DNA of 64,000 bases from Tumebacillus_A lipolyticus (GTDB lineage Bacteria > Bacillota > Bacilli > Tumebacillales > Tumebacillaceae): positions 62,001 to 126,000 of the forward strand of contig NZ_JBHUIO010000005.1 of NCBI RefSeq assembly GCF_042682745.1, read 5' to 3'. This document shows positions 7,636 to 17,125 of the stretch, in pieces (within the stretch, counting starts at the first letter, position 1; each line of letters opens with the position of its first letter). The notes beneath the pieces are model-generated. The model searched no databases. It had not been told where the DNA came from and saw nothing but the letters and a program-made list of their open reading frames with translations. The position numbers and the translations under genes are program-made.

Positions 7636-8225
7636 CAGAAGTCCGGATAGAGCCCCTGATACTTCTCATAGGAGAAAAACACGCGCGAGATGTAATGCCT
7701 CGTCTCACCGACTGGGATCTTTTCAGAAGTCTCCAGCCTGCCATCCCAGACGCCTTCGTTCATCCAGCCGGACACGCGGCCAGGGCCTGCGTTGTAGGCG
7801 GCAACCGCCGCTGCCTGATTGCCTTCATACTGCTTTTTCAAAAAGGCCAAATACCAGGTTCCCATCTGAATGTTGGTCTCCGGGTCGGCAAGGTCTTCCA
7901 GGCCGCTGTAGGGGATCTCGCTCTCTCGCGCGATCCATTCGGCCGTCTCCGGCATCACCTGCATCAGGCCGACCGCCCCCACCTTCGACACGTTTTCCGA
8001 GCGAAACTTGCTCTCCACACGGATGATCGCTGCGACCAGCAATGGGTCAACGCCATTTCTGGCGGCCGCCTCCCGAATGATATCTTCATGATGAATCGGG
8101 TAGAGCAAACGCCAGAACCAATTGCTGCCCACCACGAGCACGATCATCAAGATCAGGCCGAGGATCAGTGCGATCTTTCGCTTAGCACGGGGCGTGAGCA
8201 CCCAGGAGATCCGCGGCCAGATCAC
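7636..8225 (-). CDS. Lytic transglycosylase, SLT domain, membrane anchored
   Basis: About 196 residues. An N-terminal membrane anchor (about 15-35) is followed by a Slt-type lysozyme-like domain. It shows the catalytic Glu in IIRVESKF, then VGAVGLMQVMPETA and VAAYNAGPGRV, all hallmarks of family 1 transglycosylases that cut peptidoglycan glycan strands. The visible sequence ends ...YPDF and the next codon starts TG into the N gap, so a TGA stop there is likely and the protein is probably complete. The GTG start overlaps the coaE stop in GTGA, which indicates translational coupling. It is the last gene of the polA-mutM-ytaF-coaE operon. Confidence 0.88.
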
Positions 8226-8839
8226 AGACTGGCCCCCTCTTCCTGCAACCGCAAAAGCTTCGCCCACACATCCTGTACCTGCTGGAACGTCTCTTCGATC
8301 GTGCCCCCGTTGTCGATCAGGAAATCAGCATATCGCTTTTTCTCCTCGACCGGCATTTGAGCCGCGATGCGCTTTCGTGCCGCCTCCGCTGACAGCTCGT
8401 CCCGTTTCAGAAGACGCGCATACTGCGTCTCCTGGTCGACATAGACGACGATCGTCCGCTCAACCTCTCGGTGGATTCCCGTTTCGATCAAGAGCGGGAT
8501 ATCCCAGATCACGATCCGATTCGGGTTATGGGCAAGGGCCTCTTGCGTCTGCAGGTCGCGCTCCTCTCGCACGCGAGGATGCACAATCTGGTTGAGCTTT
8601 TCACGGCTCTCCGGGTTGTCAAAGACTCGCGCGCCAAGTTTCGCGCGATCGAGCTCTCCATTCGGCTGCAAAATCTCTTCACCAAAAAAGTCGACAATCT
8701 CCCGCCACGCCCGCTCGCCGGGCTGTTGCACCTCGCGCACGATCTTGTCTGCATCGATGATGACTGCCCCTAAGTCGGCAAGCATCTTCGAAACGGTGCT
8801 TTTTCCTGTTGCTATCGAGCCGGTCAGACCTACGATCAT
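8222..8839 (-). CDS. coaE: Dephospho-CoA kinase
   Basis: A 205-residue P-loop kinase catalysing the last step of coenzyme A synthesis. It shows the Walker A GLTGSIATGKST, the substrate motif AVIIDADKIVREV and the lid Arg region (LLKRDELSAEAARKRI). The ATG at 8839 follows ACAGGAGG; the longer open frame upstream has no support. It sits between ytaF (38-base gap) and the overlapping slt gene, the order seen in many Bacillales. Confidence 0.95.
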   Translation of the reverse strand: MIVGLTGSIATGKSTVSKMLADLGAVIIDADKIVREVQQPGERAWREIVDFFGEEILQPNGELDRAKLGARVFDNPESREKLNQIVHPRVREERDLQTQEALAHNPNRIVIWDIPLLIETGIHREVERTIVVYVDQETQYARLLKRDELSAEAARKRIAAQMPVEEKKRYADFLIDNGGTIEETFQQVQDVWAKLLRLQEEGASL

Positions 8840-8877
8840 AATGAGCCTCCTGTCCCCATTCTTCCCCATCTCTCTGT

Positions 8878-9558
8878 TTAAAAAAATTTAGAAATACCGA
8901 TCACGATCAACATCAGGCCCGGGATATACACCATCTTGCGCATCAGTCGCGCATCCGCATATCGCATTCCAACTTGCAGACCGGAATAGATGAAAATCAA
9001 GTTCATCAGAGCGATCGTCAAAGCTGTCGATACGGAGTGGAAACCGATCAGCGATGCCCCGACACCAGCTCCAAAGCCGTCCATCGACAGCGCAAACCCG
9101 AGGATCAGACTCTCCTTGACCGAGATGTCCCCCGAGCGATCCACATCTGCAGATGACGGCGTGCGCAGAATTTGAATCACCAACCCGACCTTTTTCAGCT
9201 CGACGTGAAAGACGGTCTTGTGCCCCTCTTCCTCCCGTTTGGCAAGCGATTCTCTTTCGAAAGAGCCCCCGCCGATCGGCTCTTTTTCCTTCTGCGTCAA
9301 GATGTTGTAGATCGCAAAGCTCCCGACCCCGATCAGCAACACCGCACCGATCATCTTCGCAAAAGTTGGGGTCAGGAAAAGGGAGAGCGCGTCGCCTACC
9401 TGCATCGCGATCAGGATCATCGTCGCCGAACAGAGGGTGACGACGAGCAGAGACCACAGTGGAAAACGGATTTTGCGCAAGCCATACGTTAAGCCCACGC
9501 CAAAACCGTCGAGCGAAACGGCAAACGAAAGCACGAGCAGGGACAAAAAGTGTAGCAC
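8878..9558 (-). CDS. ytaF: Sporulation membrane protein YtaF (MntP-like)
   Basis: A 226-residue polytopic membrane protein built from two homologous halves. Each half begins with a similar Asp-Gly motif (SFAVSLDGFGVGLTYG and GFALSMDGFGAGVGASL), separated by a charged loop at about 90-135. This is the pattern of YtaF, a MntP/LysE-superfamily protein expressed under SigE in Bacillus. The transported substrate is not established. The GTG start has AAGGAGGGGG upstream. Its place between mutM and coaE is conserved. Confidence 0.9.
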   Translation of the reverse strand: MLHFLSLLVLSFAVSLDGFGVGLTYGLRKIRFPLWSLLVVTLCSATMILIAMQVGDALSLFLTPTFAKMIGAVLLIGVGSFAIYNILTQKEKEPIGGGSFERESLAKREEEGHKTVFHVELKKVGLVIQILRTPSSADVDRSGDISVKESLILGFALSMDGFGAGVGASLIGFHSVSTALTIALMNLIFIYSGLQVGMRYADARLMRKMVYIPGLMLIVIGISKFF

Positions 9559-9622
9559 AGCTGCCCCCTCCTTCCCTCATATTGCCATCATGTTATGCGC
9601 ATGAGGGGGAAAGGGTGTGCGC

Positions 9623-10459
9623 CTAGTCGTGCAACGGTTGACAGGTTGGGCAGAAGTGCGTGCCGCGCCCGCCAAGGCGCGTTTTGACGATCAAGGTACC
9701 GCAGTTCGGACAGGGTTGATCTTCCCGCCCATACACGTTGAGCTGGTGCTGCATGCCACCTTCTTGTCCGTAGCCGTTCACGTACGATTTGACAGAGGAG
9801 CCGCCGAGCTCTACCGATTGGGTGAGCACAGCGACGATCGCCCGATGCAGGGCGACGATCTGCCGATCTGACAGCTCAGGGCCGCTCGCTTCCGGATGGA
9901 TGCCCGATTGAAAGAGCACCTCATCTACATAGATATTGCCAAGTCCAGCCACTAATGACTGGTCGAGCAACAACGCTTTGATCTTGCCGCTTCTTCTCGC
10001 CCTGAGCGCTCTGATGAACACCTCAGGCGTAAAGGATCGATCGAGCGGTTCCGGGCCGAGCGTCGCCAAGCCGGGAAGCTCTTGATGCCTTCCTTGTGGC
10101 AAGATGTCCATCGTGCCAAACTGACGCACATCTTTATAGCGAAGTTCCGTTCCGTCTGTGAAATGGAAGATCACATGCGTGTGCTTCTCCACCGGGTCCT
10201 CGCGGTGATAGAAGCCATAGCGACCTTCCATGCGCAGATGTGAAACCAAAAGGTGTGGGCCGATGCTGAGCAGCAGATATTTGCCTCTGCGCTCCACCGC
10301 ATCGATCGCATACCCTTCTAACATCATGCAAAACTGCCTCACATCATCAGGCGTGCGGATGATCCTCGGCAGGCTGACTGTAATCTTTTCGATCGTCTTT
10401 CCGATCACCAGCGCGGCAAGTCCGCGACGAACCGTCTCGACCTCCGGCAATTCCGGCAT
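9623..10459 (-). CDS. mutM: Formamidopyrimidine-DNA glycosylase
   Basis: A 278-residue bifunctional DNA glycosylase/AP lyase that removes 8-oxoguanine and formamidopyrimidines. The N-terminal PELPEVETVRRGL provides the catalytic Pro1 and Glu2. The helix-two-turn-helix region includes LVAGLGNIYVDE, and the C-terminal zinc finger has CPNC and CPTC pairs. It lies 29 bases after polA in the same operon, a common repair pairing. Confidence 0.96.
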   Translation of the reverse strand: MPELPEVETVRRGLAALVIGKTIEKITVSLPRIIRTPDDVRQFCMMLEGYAIDAVERRGKYLLLSIGPHLLVSHLRMEGRYGFYHREDPVEKHTHVIFHFTDGTELRYKDVRQFGTMDILPQGRHQELPGLATLGPEPLDRSFTPEVFIRALRARRSGKIKALLLDQSLVAGLGNIYVDEVLFQSGIHPEASGPELSDRQIVALHRAIVAVLTQSVELGGSSVKSYVNGYGQEGGMQHQLNVYGREDQPCPNCGTLIVKTRLGGRGTHFCPTCQPLHD

Positions 10460-10488
10460 GAGGTCTCATCCTCTCTATGACAAGCTCA

Positions 10489-13146
10489 CTATTTCGCTTC
10501 GTACCAAGTGTCACCAACGTTAATGTCTGCCTTCAGCGGAACGGACAGCTCGATCACCTGCTCCATCTCACGGCGCACCAGCTCGGTCAGCGCTTCGATC
10601 TCTTCAGGCGGGCATTCGAAGATCAGCTCGTCATGCACCTGCAAGAGCATCCTCGCCCGCAGGTTCTGCCGCTTGATCACACCCTGAATGTTGACCATCG
10701 CTTTTTTGATGATGTCTGCCGCCGTGCCTTGAATCGGCGTGTTCATCGCCGTGCGCTCCGCAAAGCTCCTGATGTTGAAGTTTGACGCTTTGATATCGGG
10801 CAGGTGCCGCTTGCGTCCGAGCAATGTCGAAACAGACTCGTCCTTGCGCGCCTGCTCGACCACATCTTCCATATAGCGCTTCACGCCGGGGAATTTAGCA
10901 AAGTAGCTCTCGATAAACTGCGCAGCCTGCTTGCGCGGAATGTTCAGGTTCTGGGACAGTCCAAAATCGGAGATTCCGTAGACGATCCCAAAGTTGACCG
11001 CTTTGGCCGCTCGACGCATGTTCGAATCGACCTCTGCTGGCGATACTTCGAACACCTGCGTCGCAGTGCGCGTGTGGATGTCCTCATCGTGAACAAACGC
11101 ATCGATCATGCTCTCATCTGCCGAAATGTGCGCGAGGACGCGCAATTCGATCTGTGAGTAGTCGGCGGCGAGAATCTTCCAGCTCGCATCGGTCGGCACG
11201 AACACATGTCGCAGTCGGCGACCTTCTTCGGTGCGAATCGGGATGTTCTGCAAGTTCGGCTCGGTAGAAGACAGACGTCCGGTCGCCGTCAGCGCCTGGT
11301 TGAACTGCGTGTGGACACGGAACATATCCCCCTGTTTGCGAGCGGCGTTCAGCAAGCCTTCCACATAGGTGGAAAGCAATTTGCCCAGATGGCGGAAGTC
11401 GAGGATTTTTTGGACGATCGGCGCATGCGGCGCCAGTTTCTCCAGCACATCTGCCGAGGTTGAATAGCCTGTCTTCGTCTTCTTCGAAGCGGGCAAGCCA
11501 AGTTTATCGAACAGAATCTCGCCGAGCTGTTTCGGGGAGTTCAGGTTGAACTCCACTCCTGCCAGCTCGTGAATCTCAGCCTGCAGGTGTTCGATCCGGC
11601 CGCGCAAGTTCTCGCCGATCTCTTTCAGTTCATCCGTATCGATCCGCACCCCTGAGTGCTCCATATCGGCGAGCACAAACGACAGCGGCAGTTCCAGATC
11701 GCGATATAAGGGCATCAGGTTCGCTTCGAGCAGAGCCTGCTCCACCTGCTCTTTGAGCAACACGTTGGCCGCTGCGATCGCACCAGCAACGCGAGCGCGA
11801 TCTTGCAGGCTGACCTCTACCTTTTTCTTCGGCGTTCCTTTCGGGAGCGGATCGATCTTCCAACCGATCTGGCGGTCGATCACGTCGAACAGATCGGGAG
11901 CCCCGTCGGAGGGCGCTAACAGATACGAGCCGAGCAAGGTGCAAAATGCGTTGTGATCAAGCGCGATCCCTCTCGTTTTCAAAGCGGTGCAGACCGCTTT
12001 GACATCGTAGAACACTTTCATCTTGTCCGCGTTTTGCATCAGCGCGACCACTTGTTCGGGCAAAGCGCCATCCAGCGGGAGATACCAAGCGCTCTCTCCG
12101 GTGGCGATCGCCAGCCCATGCATCTCGCCAAGCTGATAGTTGCCCTCCAGATCGAGATGGAGACCGACCGCCTGTGGCAACGAGTCGATGATCTCCGGCA
12201 GTTCCCCCACATTGATCATCAACGTTTCGATCTGCTGATGGGTCGGGGCATCCGCTACAGCTTCCGATTCGGTGCCGCCTTCTGGCAACCGATCGAGCAG
12301 GGATTTGAATTCGAGCGATTTGAACATGTCGCGCACTTTCCCCGCATCATAGGATTCGAAACGCAAAGCTTCCAAATTGACGTCGATCGGAACATCGCGA
12401 TTGATCGTCGCCAATCGCTTGGAGAGCAGCGCCGATTCTGCATGCTCGCGCAGCTTTTCTTGTAATTTTTTCCCCGGTGCCTCATCCGCATGCTGAAGCA
12501 CTTCCTCCACCGAAGGAAATTGCGCCAACAGCTTGAGCGCCGTCTTCTCGCCAACGCCGGGGATGCCGGGGATGTTGTCAGACGTATCCCCCATCAACCC
12601 TTTTAGGTCGATGATCTGTAGCGGCGTCAAACCGTAGCGCTCGTTGATTTCTCCAGCTGTATACTTTTCCGTCTCGGAAAGACCTTTTCGCGTCAGCATG
12701 GTGGTGACCCGATCGGAGACGAGCTGCAACAAGTCCTTATCCCCAGTCACGACCAACGAGTCGTACCCAGCAGCTTCTGCCTGTTTGGTGATCGTGCCGA
12801 TCAGGTCGTCCGCCTCATGTCCTTCCAGTTCGACATAAGGAATATCGAACGAATTTAAGATCTCGCGGACGATTGGAAACTGCTCCCGCAGTTCACTTGG
12901 CGTTTTTTCGCGGGTGCCTTTGTAGTCTGCATAGATCTCTTGGCGGATCGTCGCTTTCCCTTTGTCAAAAGCGACGACCAGATGGGTCGGTTGCTCGTCC
13001 TGCAGCAGGCGAAGCAACATCGTGGTGAAGCCGTATGCGGCGTTGGTGTACTGCCCTTTGCTGTTCGAAAGCGGAGGCAGTGCAAAGAAAGCTCGGTATG
13101 TAATGGAGTTCCCATCGATGAGAACTAATTTCGTCTTGTCCGACAT
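10489..13146 (-). CDS. polA: DNA polymerase I
   Basis: An 885-residue family A polymerase. The 5'-3' exonuclease domain spans about 1-290 (LVLIDGNSITYRAFFALP, ELEGHEADDLIGT, TGDKDLLQLVSD). A 3'-5' exonuclease-like domain follows (about 300-480), and the polymerase domain fills the rest (SQIELRVLAHIS; KAVNFGIVYGIS; LLQVHDELIFE). In the proofreading-like domain an Asp-x-Glu (LDLEG) and a Tyr-Asp remain. The third motif (Tyr-x3-Asp) is replaced by RARVAGAIAAAN, so proofreading is probably lost, as in other Bacillus Pol I enzymes. The ATG at 13146 follows AGAGGTGG. Confidence 0.97.
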   Translation of the reverse strand: MSDKTKLVLIDGNSITYRAFFALPPLSNSKGQYTNAAYGFTTMLLRLLQDEQPTHLVVAFDKGKATIRQEIYADYKGTREKTPSELREQFPIVREILNSFDIPYVELEGHEADDLIGTITKQAEAAGYDSLVVTGDKDLLQLVSDRVTTMLTRKGLSETEKYTAGEINERYGLTPLQIIDLKGLMGDTSDNIPGIPGVGEKTALKLLAQFPSVEEVLQHADEAPGKKLQEKLREHAESALLSKRLATINRDVPIDVNLEALRFESYDAGKVRDMFKSLEFKSLLDRLPEGGTESEAVADAPTHQQIETLMINVGELPEIIDSLPQAVGLHLDLEGNYQLGEMHGLAIATGESAWYLPLDGALPEQVVALMQNADKMKVFYDVKAVCTALKTRGIALDHNAFCTLLGSYLLAPSDGAPDLFDVIDRQIGWKIDPLPKGTPKKKVEVSLQDRARVAGAIAAANVLLKEQVEQALLEANLMPLYRDLELPLSFVLADMEHSGVRIDTDELKEIGENLRGRIEHLQAEIHELAGVEFNLNSPKQLGEILFDKLGLPASKKTKTGYSTSADVLEKLAPHAPIVQKILDFRHLGKLLSTYVEGLLNAARKQGDMFRVHTQFNQALTATGRLSSTEPNLQNIPIRTEEGRRLRHVFVPTDASWKILAADYSQIELRVLAHISADESMIDAFVHDEDIHTRTATQVFEVSPAEVDSNMRRAAKAVNFGIVYGISDFGLSQNLNIPRKQAAQFIESYFAKFPGVKRYMEDVVEQARKDESVSTLLGRKRHLPDIKASNFNIRSFAERTAMNTPIQGTAADIIKKAMVNIQGVIKRQNLRARMLLQVHDELIFECPPEEIEALTELVRREMEQVIELSVPLKADINVGDTWYEAK

Positions 13147-13198
13147 GTTTCCACCTCTTAGAAAGGGATGTGCTTCGTTTATTGTAGCACAATGAAAA

Positions 13199-13226
13199 GT
13201 AAAAAAGCACACCCGAAGGTGTGCTT
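13199..13226 (-). terminator. Intrinsic terminator of the opp operon
   Basis: AGCACACC/GGTGTGCT stem (13206-13213 and 13218-13225) with a four-base loop and a T-run on the minus strand, just past the oppF stop. Confidence 0.88.
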
Positions 13227-13240
13227 CTTCTGCGGTTGAA

Positions 13241-14239
13241 TTATTGGTAGAGCAGGCATGCCACATGGTGGCCCGGCTCAACCTCTTTCAGCTCCGGAAT
13301 GATCTGTGCACATTCTGGCATCGCTTTCGGGCAGCGAGTGCGGAAGCGGCAACCGGACGGCGGGTTGACCGGAGACGGAACATCGCCTTCCAGAATGATG
13401 CGCTCACGAGTGCGCTCGATTTCCGGGTCTGGAATCGGAATTGCAGACAAGAGTGCTTCCGTGTACGGATGCATCGGCTTGCGGTACAGTTCGGTCGCTT
13501 CTGTCACTTCGACAAGTGCGCCGAGGTACATAACGCCGATACGGTCGGAGATATGTTTTACCATCGCCAAGTCATGCGCGATGAACAGGTAGGTCAGACC
13601 GCGCTCCTGTTGCAATTTCTTCATCAGGTTGACAACCTGCGCCTGGATCGATACGTCGAGAGCGGAGATCGGCTCATCCGCAATGATAAACTCCGGCTCG
13701 ATCGCCAAGGAGCGGGCGATGCCGATACGCTGACGCTGACCGCCGGAAAACTCATGCGGGAAGCGAGAAGCGTGCTCTTCGTTCAGACCGACGGTGCGCA
13801 ACAGTTCGTAGATGCGATCGAGGCGCTCACGGCCAGAGAGCAACTTGTGAATGTCGATCCCTTCACCGATGATGTCGCCTACGGTCATCCGCGGGTTGAG
13901 CGACGCATACGGGTCTTGGAAGATCATCTGCATTTCACGGTTGAACTGCTTCAGATCGCGACCTTGGATTTTGTGTACGTCCTTGCCGTTGAAAGTAACT
14001 TGACCTTCTGTGGCATCGTACAGACGGATGATCGTACGGCCAGTGGTCGATTTACCGCAACCGGACTCACCGACCAAACCGAACGTTTCACCGCGTTTGA
14101 TCGAGAAAGAGACGTTGTCAACAGCTTTCAGAATCGTACCGCGACCCAAGTCGAAATGCTTGGAGAGGTTTTTGACCTCAAGGATGTTATCCACACCCGT
14201 TTGAGCTTGCTTTTCAACAGTTGTCGTAGCATTAGCCAT
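13241..14239 (-). CDS. oppF: Oligopeptide ABC transporter ATP-binding protein OppF
   Basis: A 332-residue ATPase of the peptide/nickel importer class. It has Walker A GLVGESGCGKST, signature SGGQRQRIGIARSLA, Walker B (FIIADEP) and the C-terminal oligopeptide_HTH-type extension with a cysteine cluster (GCRFRTRCPKAMPEC). The extension marks Opp/Dpp-type ATPases and often binds an iron-sulfur cluster. It overlaps oppD by 8 bases and ends the operon. It pairs with OppD to power peptide uptake. Confidence 0.93.
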   Translation of the reverse strand: MANATTTVEKQAQTGVDNILEVKNLSKHFDLGRGTILKAVDNVSFSIKRGETFGLVGESGCGKSTTGRTIIRLYDATEGQVTFNGKDVHKIQGRDLKQFNREMQMIFQDPYASLNPRMTVGDIIGEGIDIHKLLSGRERLDRIYELLRTVGLNEEHASRFPHEFSGGQRQRIGIARSLAIEPEFIIADEPISALDVSIQAQVVNLMKKLQQERGLTYLFIAHDLAMVKHISDRIGVMYLGALVEVTEATELYRKPMHPYTEALLSAIPIPDPEIERTRERIILEGDVPSPVNPPSGCRFRTRCPKAMPECAQIIPELKEVEPGHHVACLLYQ

Positions 14240-15263
14240 TGTGATGAGCCCCCCCTACTTCTACTGGACGTTCAACTTTCGGAGAGTTCGGGTGGAGCAG
14301 CCAGCAGGCTGCCGCATGGTTCGAGTTCAGCTTCGTCATTTCCGGATCTTGCTCCATGCAGATCTCCATCGCATACGGGCAACGCGCTGCGAACGCGCAA
14401 CCTTTCGGCGGTGCGATCAGGTCTGGAGGCGTACCGTCGATCGGAATCAGATCTTCGTTCTTGTTGCTGTCCAGACGCGGAACGGAGCGCAGAAGACCCC
14501 AAGTGTACGGATGTTGCGGGTTGTAGAACACATCGTCGATCGTGCCGTTCTCGACAACTTTGCCCGCGTACATGACGACAACTTTTTGTGCGACGTCAGC
14601 AACAACGCCCAAGTCGTGGGTGATGATGATGATCGAAGCGCCAGTCTTCTCCTGCAGGTCACGCATCAGGTCGAGGATCTGTGCCTGAATCGTCACGTCG
14701 AGCGCGGTGGTCGGCTCGTCGGCGATCAGAAGTTTCGGGTTACAAGCCAGCGCGATCGCGATCATGACGCGCTGACGCATACCGCCGGAAAATTGGTGCG
14801 GATATTGCTCTACGCGAGTTTCCGGGTTCGGAATCCCAACGAGGCGAAGCATTTCGATCGCGCGCTCACGAGCTGCCTGACGGGACAGACCTTGGTGCTT
14901 GATCAGACCTTCTGCGATCTGCGTGCCGACCTTCATGGTCGGGTTGAGCGAGGTCATCGGGTCTTGGAAGATCATGCCCATCTCGGAACCGCGAACGCTC
15001 TCCATCTGTTTATCGGACAGCTTGACGATGTCAGTCTTTCCGTCGAAAACGATCTGCGAACCAGCTTTGATCTCGCCTGGAGGAGTTTGAATCAGGCGCA
15101 TGATCGCTTGCGAGGTGACAGATTTTCCGCAACCGGACTCACCGACGATCGCAAGACATTCACCTTTTTTCAGGCTGAAGGTAACGCCGCGAACCGCTTG
15201 AACTTCACCCGCATAGGTGTGGAACGAAACTTTCAAGTCTTTGACTTCTAAGATATTGTTCAT
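14232..15263 (-). CDS. oppD: Oligopeptide ABC transporter ATP-binding protein OppD
   Basis: A 343-residue ATPase with Walker A AIVGESGCGKSV, signature SGGMRQRVMIAIALA, Walker B (LLIADEPTTALDVT) and the peptide-importer C-terminal cysteine cluster (GCAFAARCPYAMEIC). Two ATGs are possible. The second (15263) is chosen because AGGAGG lies 9 bases upstream, whereas the first (15269) is too close. It is the second ATPase of the importer heterodimer. Confidence 0.93.
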   Translation of the reverse strand: MNNILEVKDLKVSFHTYAGEVQAVRGVTFSLKKGECLAIVGESGCGKSVTSQAIMRLIQTPPGEIKAGSQIVFDGKTDIVKLSDKQMESVRGSEMGMIFQDPMTSLNPTMKVGTQIAEGLIKHQGLSRQAARERAIEMLRLVGIPNPETRVEQYPHQFSGGMRQRVMIAIALACNPKLLIADEPTTALDVTIQAQILDLMRDLQEKTGASIIIITHDLGVVADVAQKVVVMYAGKVVENGTIDDVFYNPQHPYTWGLLRSVPRLDSNKNEDLIPIDGTPPDLIAPPKGCAFAARCPYAMEICMEQDPEMTKLNSNHAAACWLLHPNSPKVERPVEVGGAHHNG

Positions 15264-15277
15264 TGGCATTACCCTCC

Positions 15278-16192
15278 TTATTTACGAAGTCTCGGGTCGA
15301 GCGCGTCGCGCAGACCATCACCCAGAAGGTTGAAGGACAGCATGATGCACGCAAAGACGACGGATGGGCAAATCAGACGGAACGGGAAGTTACGCATCGA
15401 TTGAACGCCATCGTTTACCAAGGAGCCGAGGGATGCGAGCGGAACTTTGATCCCCAGACCGATGAAGGAGAGGAACGCTTCCGAGAAGATCGCGCCCGGA
15501 ACGGTAAACGTGATTTGTACGATGATGATCCCCAATGCGTTCGGGATCAGGTGGCGAAGGATGATCCGCCACGGGCTAGCACCGAGGGTGCGAGCTGCGA
15601 GCACATACTCTTGCTCTTTCAAAGAGAGGATCTGACCGCGCACCAAGCGGGCCATACCAACCCAGCCGACAGACGCCATGGCGAGGATGATCGTAAAGAC
15701 GCCTGGCCCCATGACCATGATCAGCAAGATGATCAAGATCAGGTACGGAATGCCGTAGACGATTTCAACAAAACGCTGCATGATGTCGTCGATTCGACCG
15801 CCAAAGTAAGCGGAGATCCCACCGTAGAGAACACCGATTACACAGTCGAGGAATGCGGCCGTTATCCCGATGAATAGGGAGATACGAACGCCCCACCAGA
15901 TACGAACCCACTGGTCGCGACCGAAGTCGTCAGTACCGAACCAGTGATCTGCAGACAGCGATTGGTTACGAGATGCCAAGTCTTGCTCTTGATAATCATA
16001 CGGCTGAATGAACGGGCCGATGATCGCCAAGATGGACAGCGTGACGAGAAGGACCAGACCGACCATCGCCGCTTTGTTCTTCTTCAGTCGGCGCCACGCA
16101 TCTGCCCAGTAGGAAATGGAAGGGCGAACGACGCGCTCTGCGTCCGTTTGCTTTTGCGCTAACTTAAACTTATCTTGCGGAACAGTTTGCAT
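15278..16192 (-). CDS. oppC: Oligopeptide ABC transporter permease OppC
   Basis: A 304-residue membrane permease. An N-terminal cytoplasmic arm (1-35) and first helix are followed by the OppC-type extracellular segment (DLASRNQSLSADHWFGTDDF-like) and a binding-protein-dependent transport domain. The EAA loop is present (VRGQILSLKEQEYVLAARTL, then GASPWRIILRHLIPN). It pairs with OppB to form the pore. Confidence 0.93.
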   Translation of the reverse strand: MQTVPQDKFKLAQKQTDAERVVRPSISYWADAWRRLKKNKAAMVGLVLLVTLSILAIIGPFIQPYDYQEQDLASRNQSLSADHWFGTDDFGRDQWVRIWWGVRISLFIGITAAFLDCVIGVLYGGISAYFGGRIDDIMQRFVEIVYGIPYLILIILLIMVMGPGVFTIILAMASVGWVGMARLVRGQILSLKEQEYVLAARTLGASPWRIILRHLIPNALGIIIVQITFTVPGAIFSEAFLSFIGLGIKVPLASLGSLVNDGVQSMRNFPFRLICPSVVFACIMLSFNLLGDGLRDALDPRLRK

Positions 16193-16195
16193 CGT

Positions 16196-17125
16196 TTACT
16201 TCCCACCTTTCGCCAGACGAATACGCGGATCGACGACCCCGTATAAGATATCTGTCACGATGATTGCCAGGATGAGCAACCCGGAATAGAAGATCGTCAT
16301 ACCCATGATCATCGTGTAATCATTCGTTGTGATCGACTGTACGAAGTGTTTACCCATACCAGGAACTGCGAAGATCTGCTCGACGACGAGGGTACCGGTC
16401 ATGATGCCGACAGTGAGCGGGCCCAAGATCGTGATGATCGGCAGAATCGCGTTTCGGATGGTGTGCTTGATGACGATCGCGATCTTGGAAAGACCTTTCG
16501 AGCGAGCCGTCTTAATGTAGTCTTGGTTGACAACATCAAGCATCGAGGTACGCATCATACGAGCCATGGTAGCCAGTGTACCGAATGCCAGCGTGATGGT
16601 CGGAAGGATGACATATTCCGGACCTTTCCACAGAGCTGGCGGCAACCAGCCGAGTTGAACACCGACGTAATATGACAGCAGCGGACCGATTACGAACGCT
16701 GGAACTGAAACGCCGATGATCGCGGTTAACATTGCAAAATAGTCCAAACCTTTGTTGTGGTTCAAAGCTGCGATGATACCGAGGGTTAAGCCTGAGACAA
16801 CCGCGAGAACGATCGCATACAGACCGAGTTCTGCAGACGTTGGGAACGTCTGCCCGATAATCTCATTAACAGAACGTGTTGGATAGAAGAAAGATACACC
16901 GAAGTCACCAGTTGCGATGTTCCCGACGTAGCGTCCATATTGAACCCATATCGGATCATCAAGTCCATAGTGCTTAATCAAGATTGCTCTTGCAGATTCG
17001 CTCAAACGCTCCGAATTGGCGAACGGATCGCCCGGAAGGTTATGCATCAAGACAAAGGTCAAAGAAACGATTACCCAGAGGGTTACCAAACCGTATACTA
17101 CACGACGGAGGATAAAACGAAGCAC
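16196..17125 (-). CDS. oppB: Oligopeptide ABC transporter permease OppB
   Basis: A 309-residue permease with the N-terminal LRFILRRVVYGLVTLWVIVS helix typical of OppB/DppB, an LPGDPF motif after the first helix and the EAA loop (VVNQDYIKTARSKGLSKI, then KHTIRNAILP). The GTG at 17125 is chosen because GGGAGG lies 7 bases upstream; the in-frame TTG at 17140 overlaps that ribosome site. It is the first gene of the operon. No solute-binding oppA is found on either side, so substrate specificity must be set by a protein encoded elsewhere. Confidence 0.92.
   Translation of the reverse strand: MLRFILRRVVYGLVTLWVIVSLTFVLMHNLPGDPFANSERLSESARAILIKHYGLDDPIWVQYGRYVGNIATGDFGVSFFYPTRSVNEIIGQTFPTSAELGLYAIVLAVVSGLTLGIIAALNHNKGLDYFAMLTAIIGVSVPAFVIGPLLSYYVGVQLGWLPPALWKGPEYVILPTITLAFGTLATMARMMRTSMLDVVNQDYIKTARSKGLSKIAIVIKHTIRNAILPIITILGPLTVGIMTGTLVVEQIFAVPGMGKHFVQSITTNDYTMIMGMTIFYSGLLILAIIVTDILYGVVDPRIRLAKGGK

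Noticed and set aside
13244..14575. 443-codon plus-strand ORF
   Set aside because: It is antisense to oppF and oppD and has no homology-like pattern.
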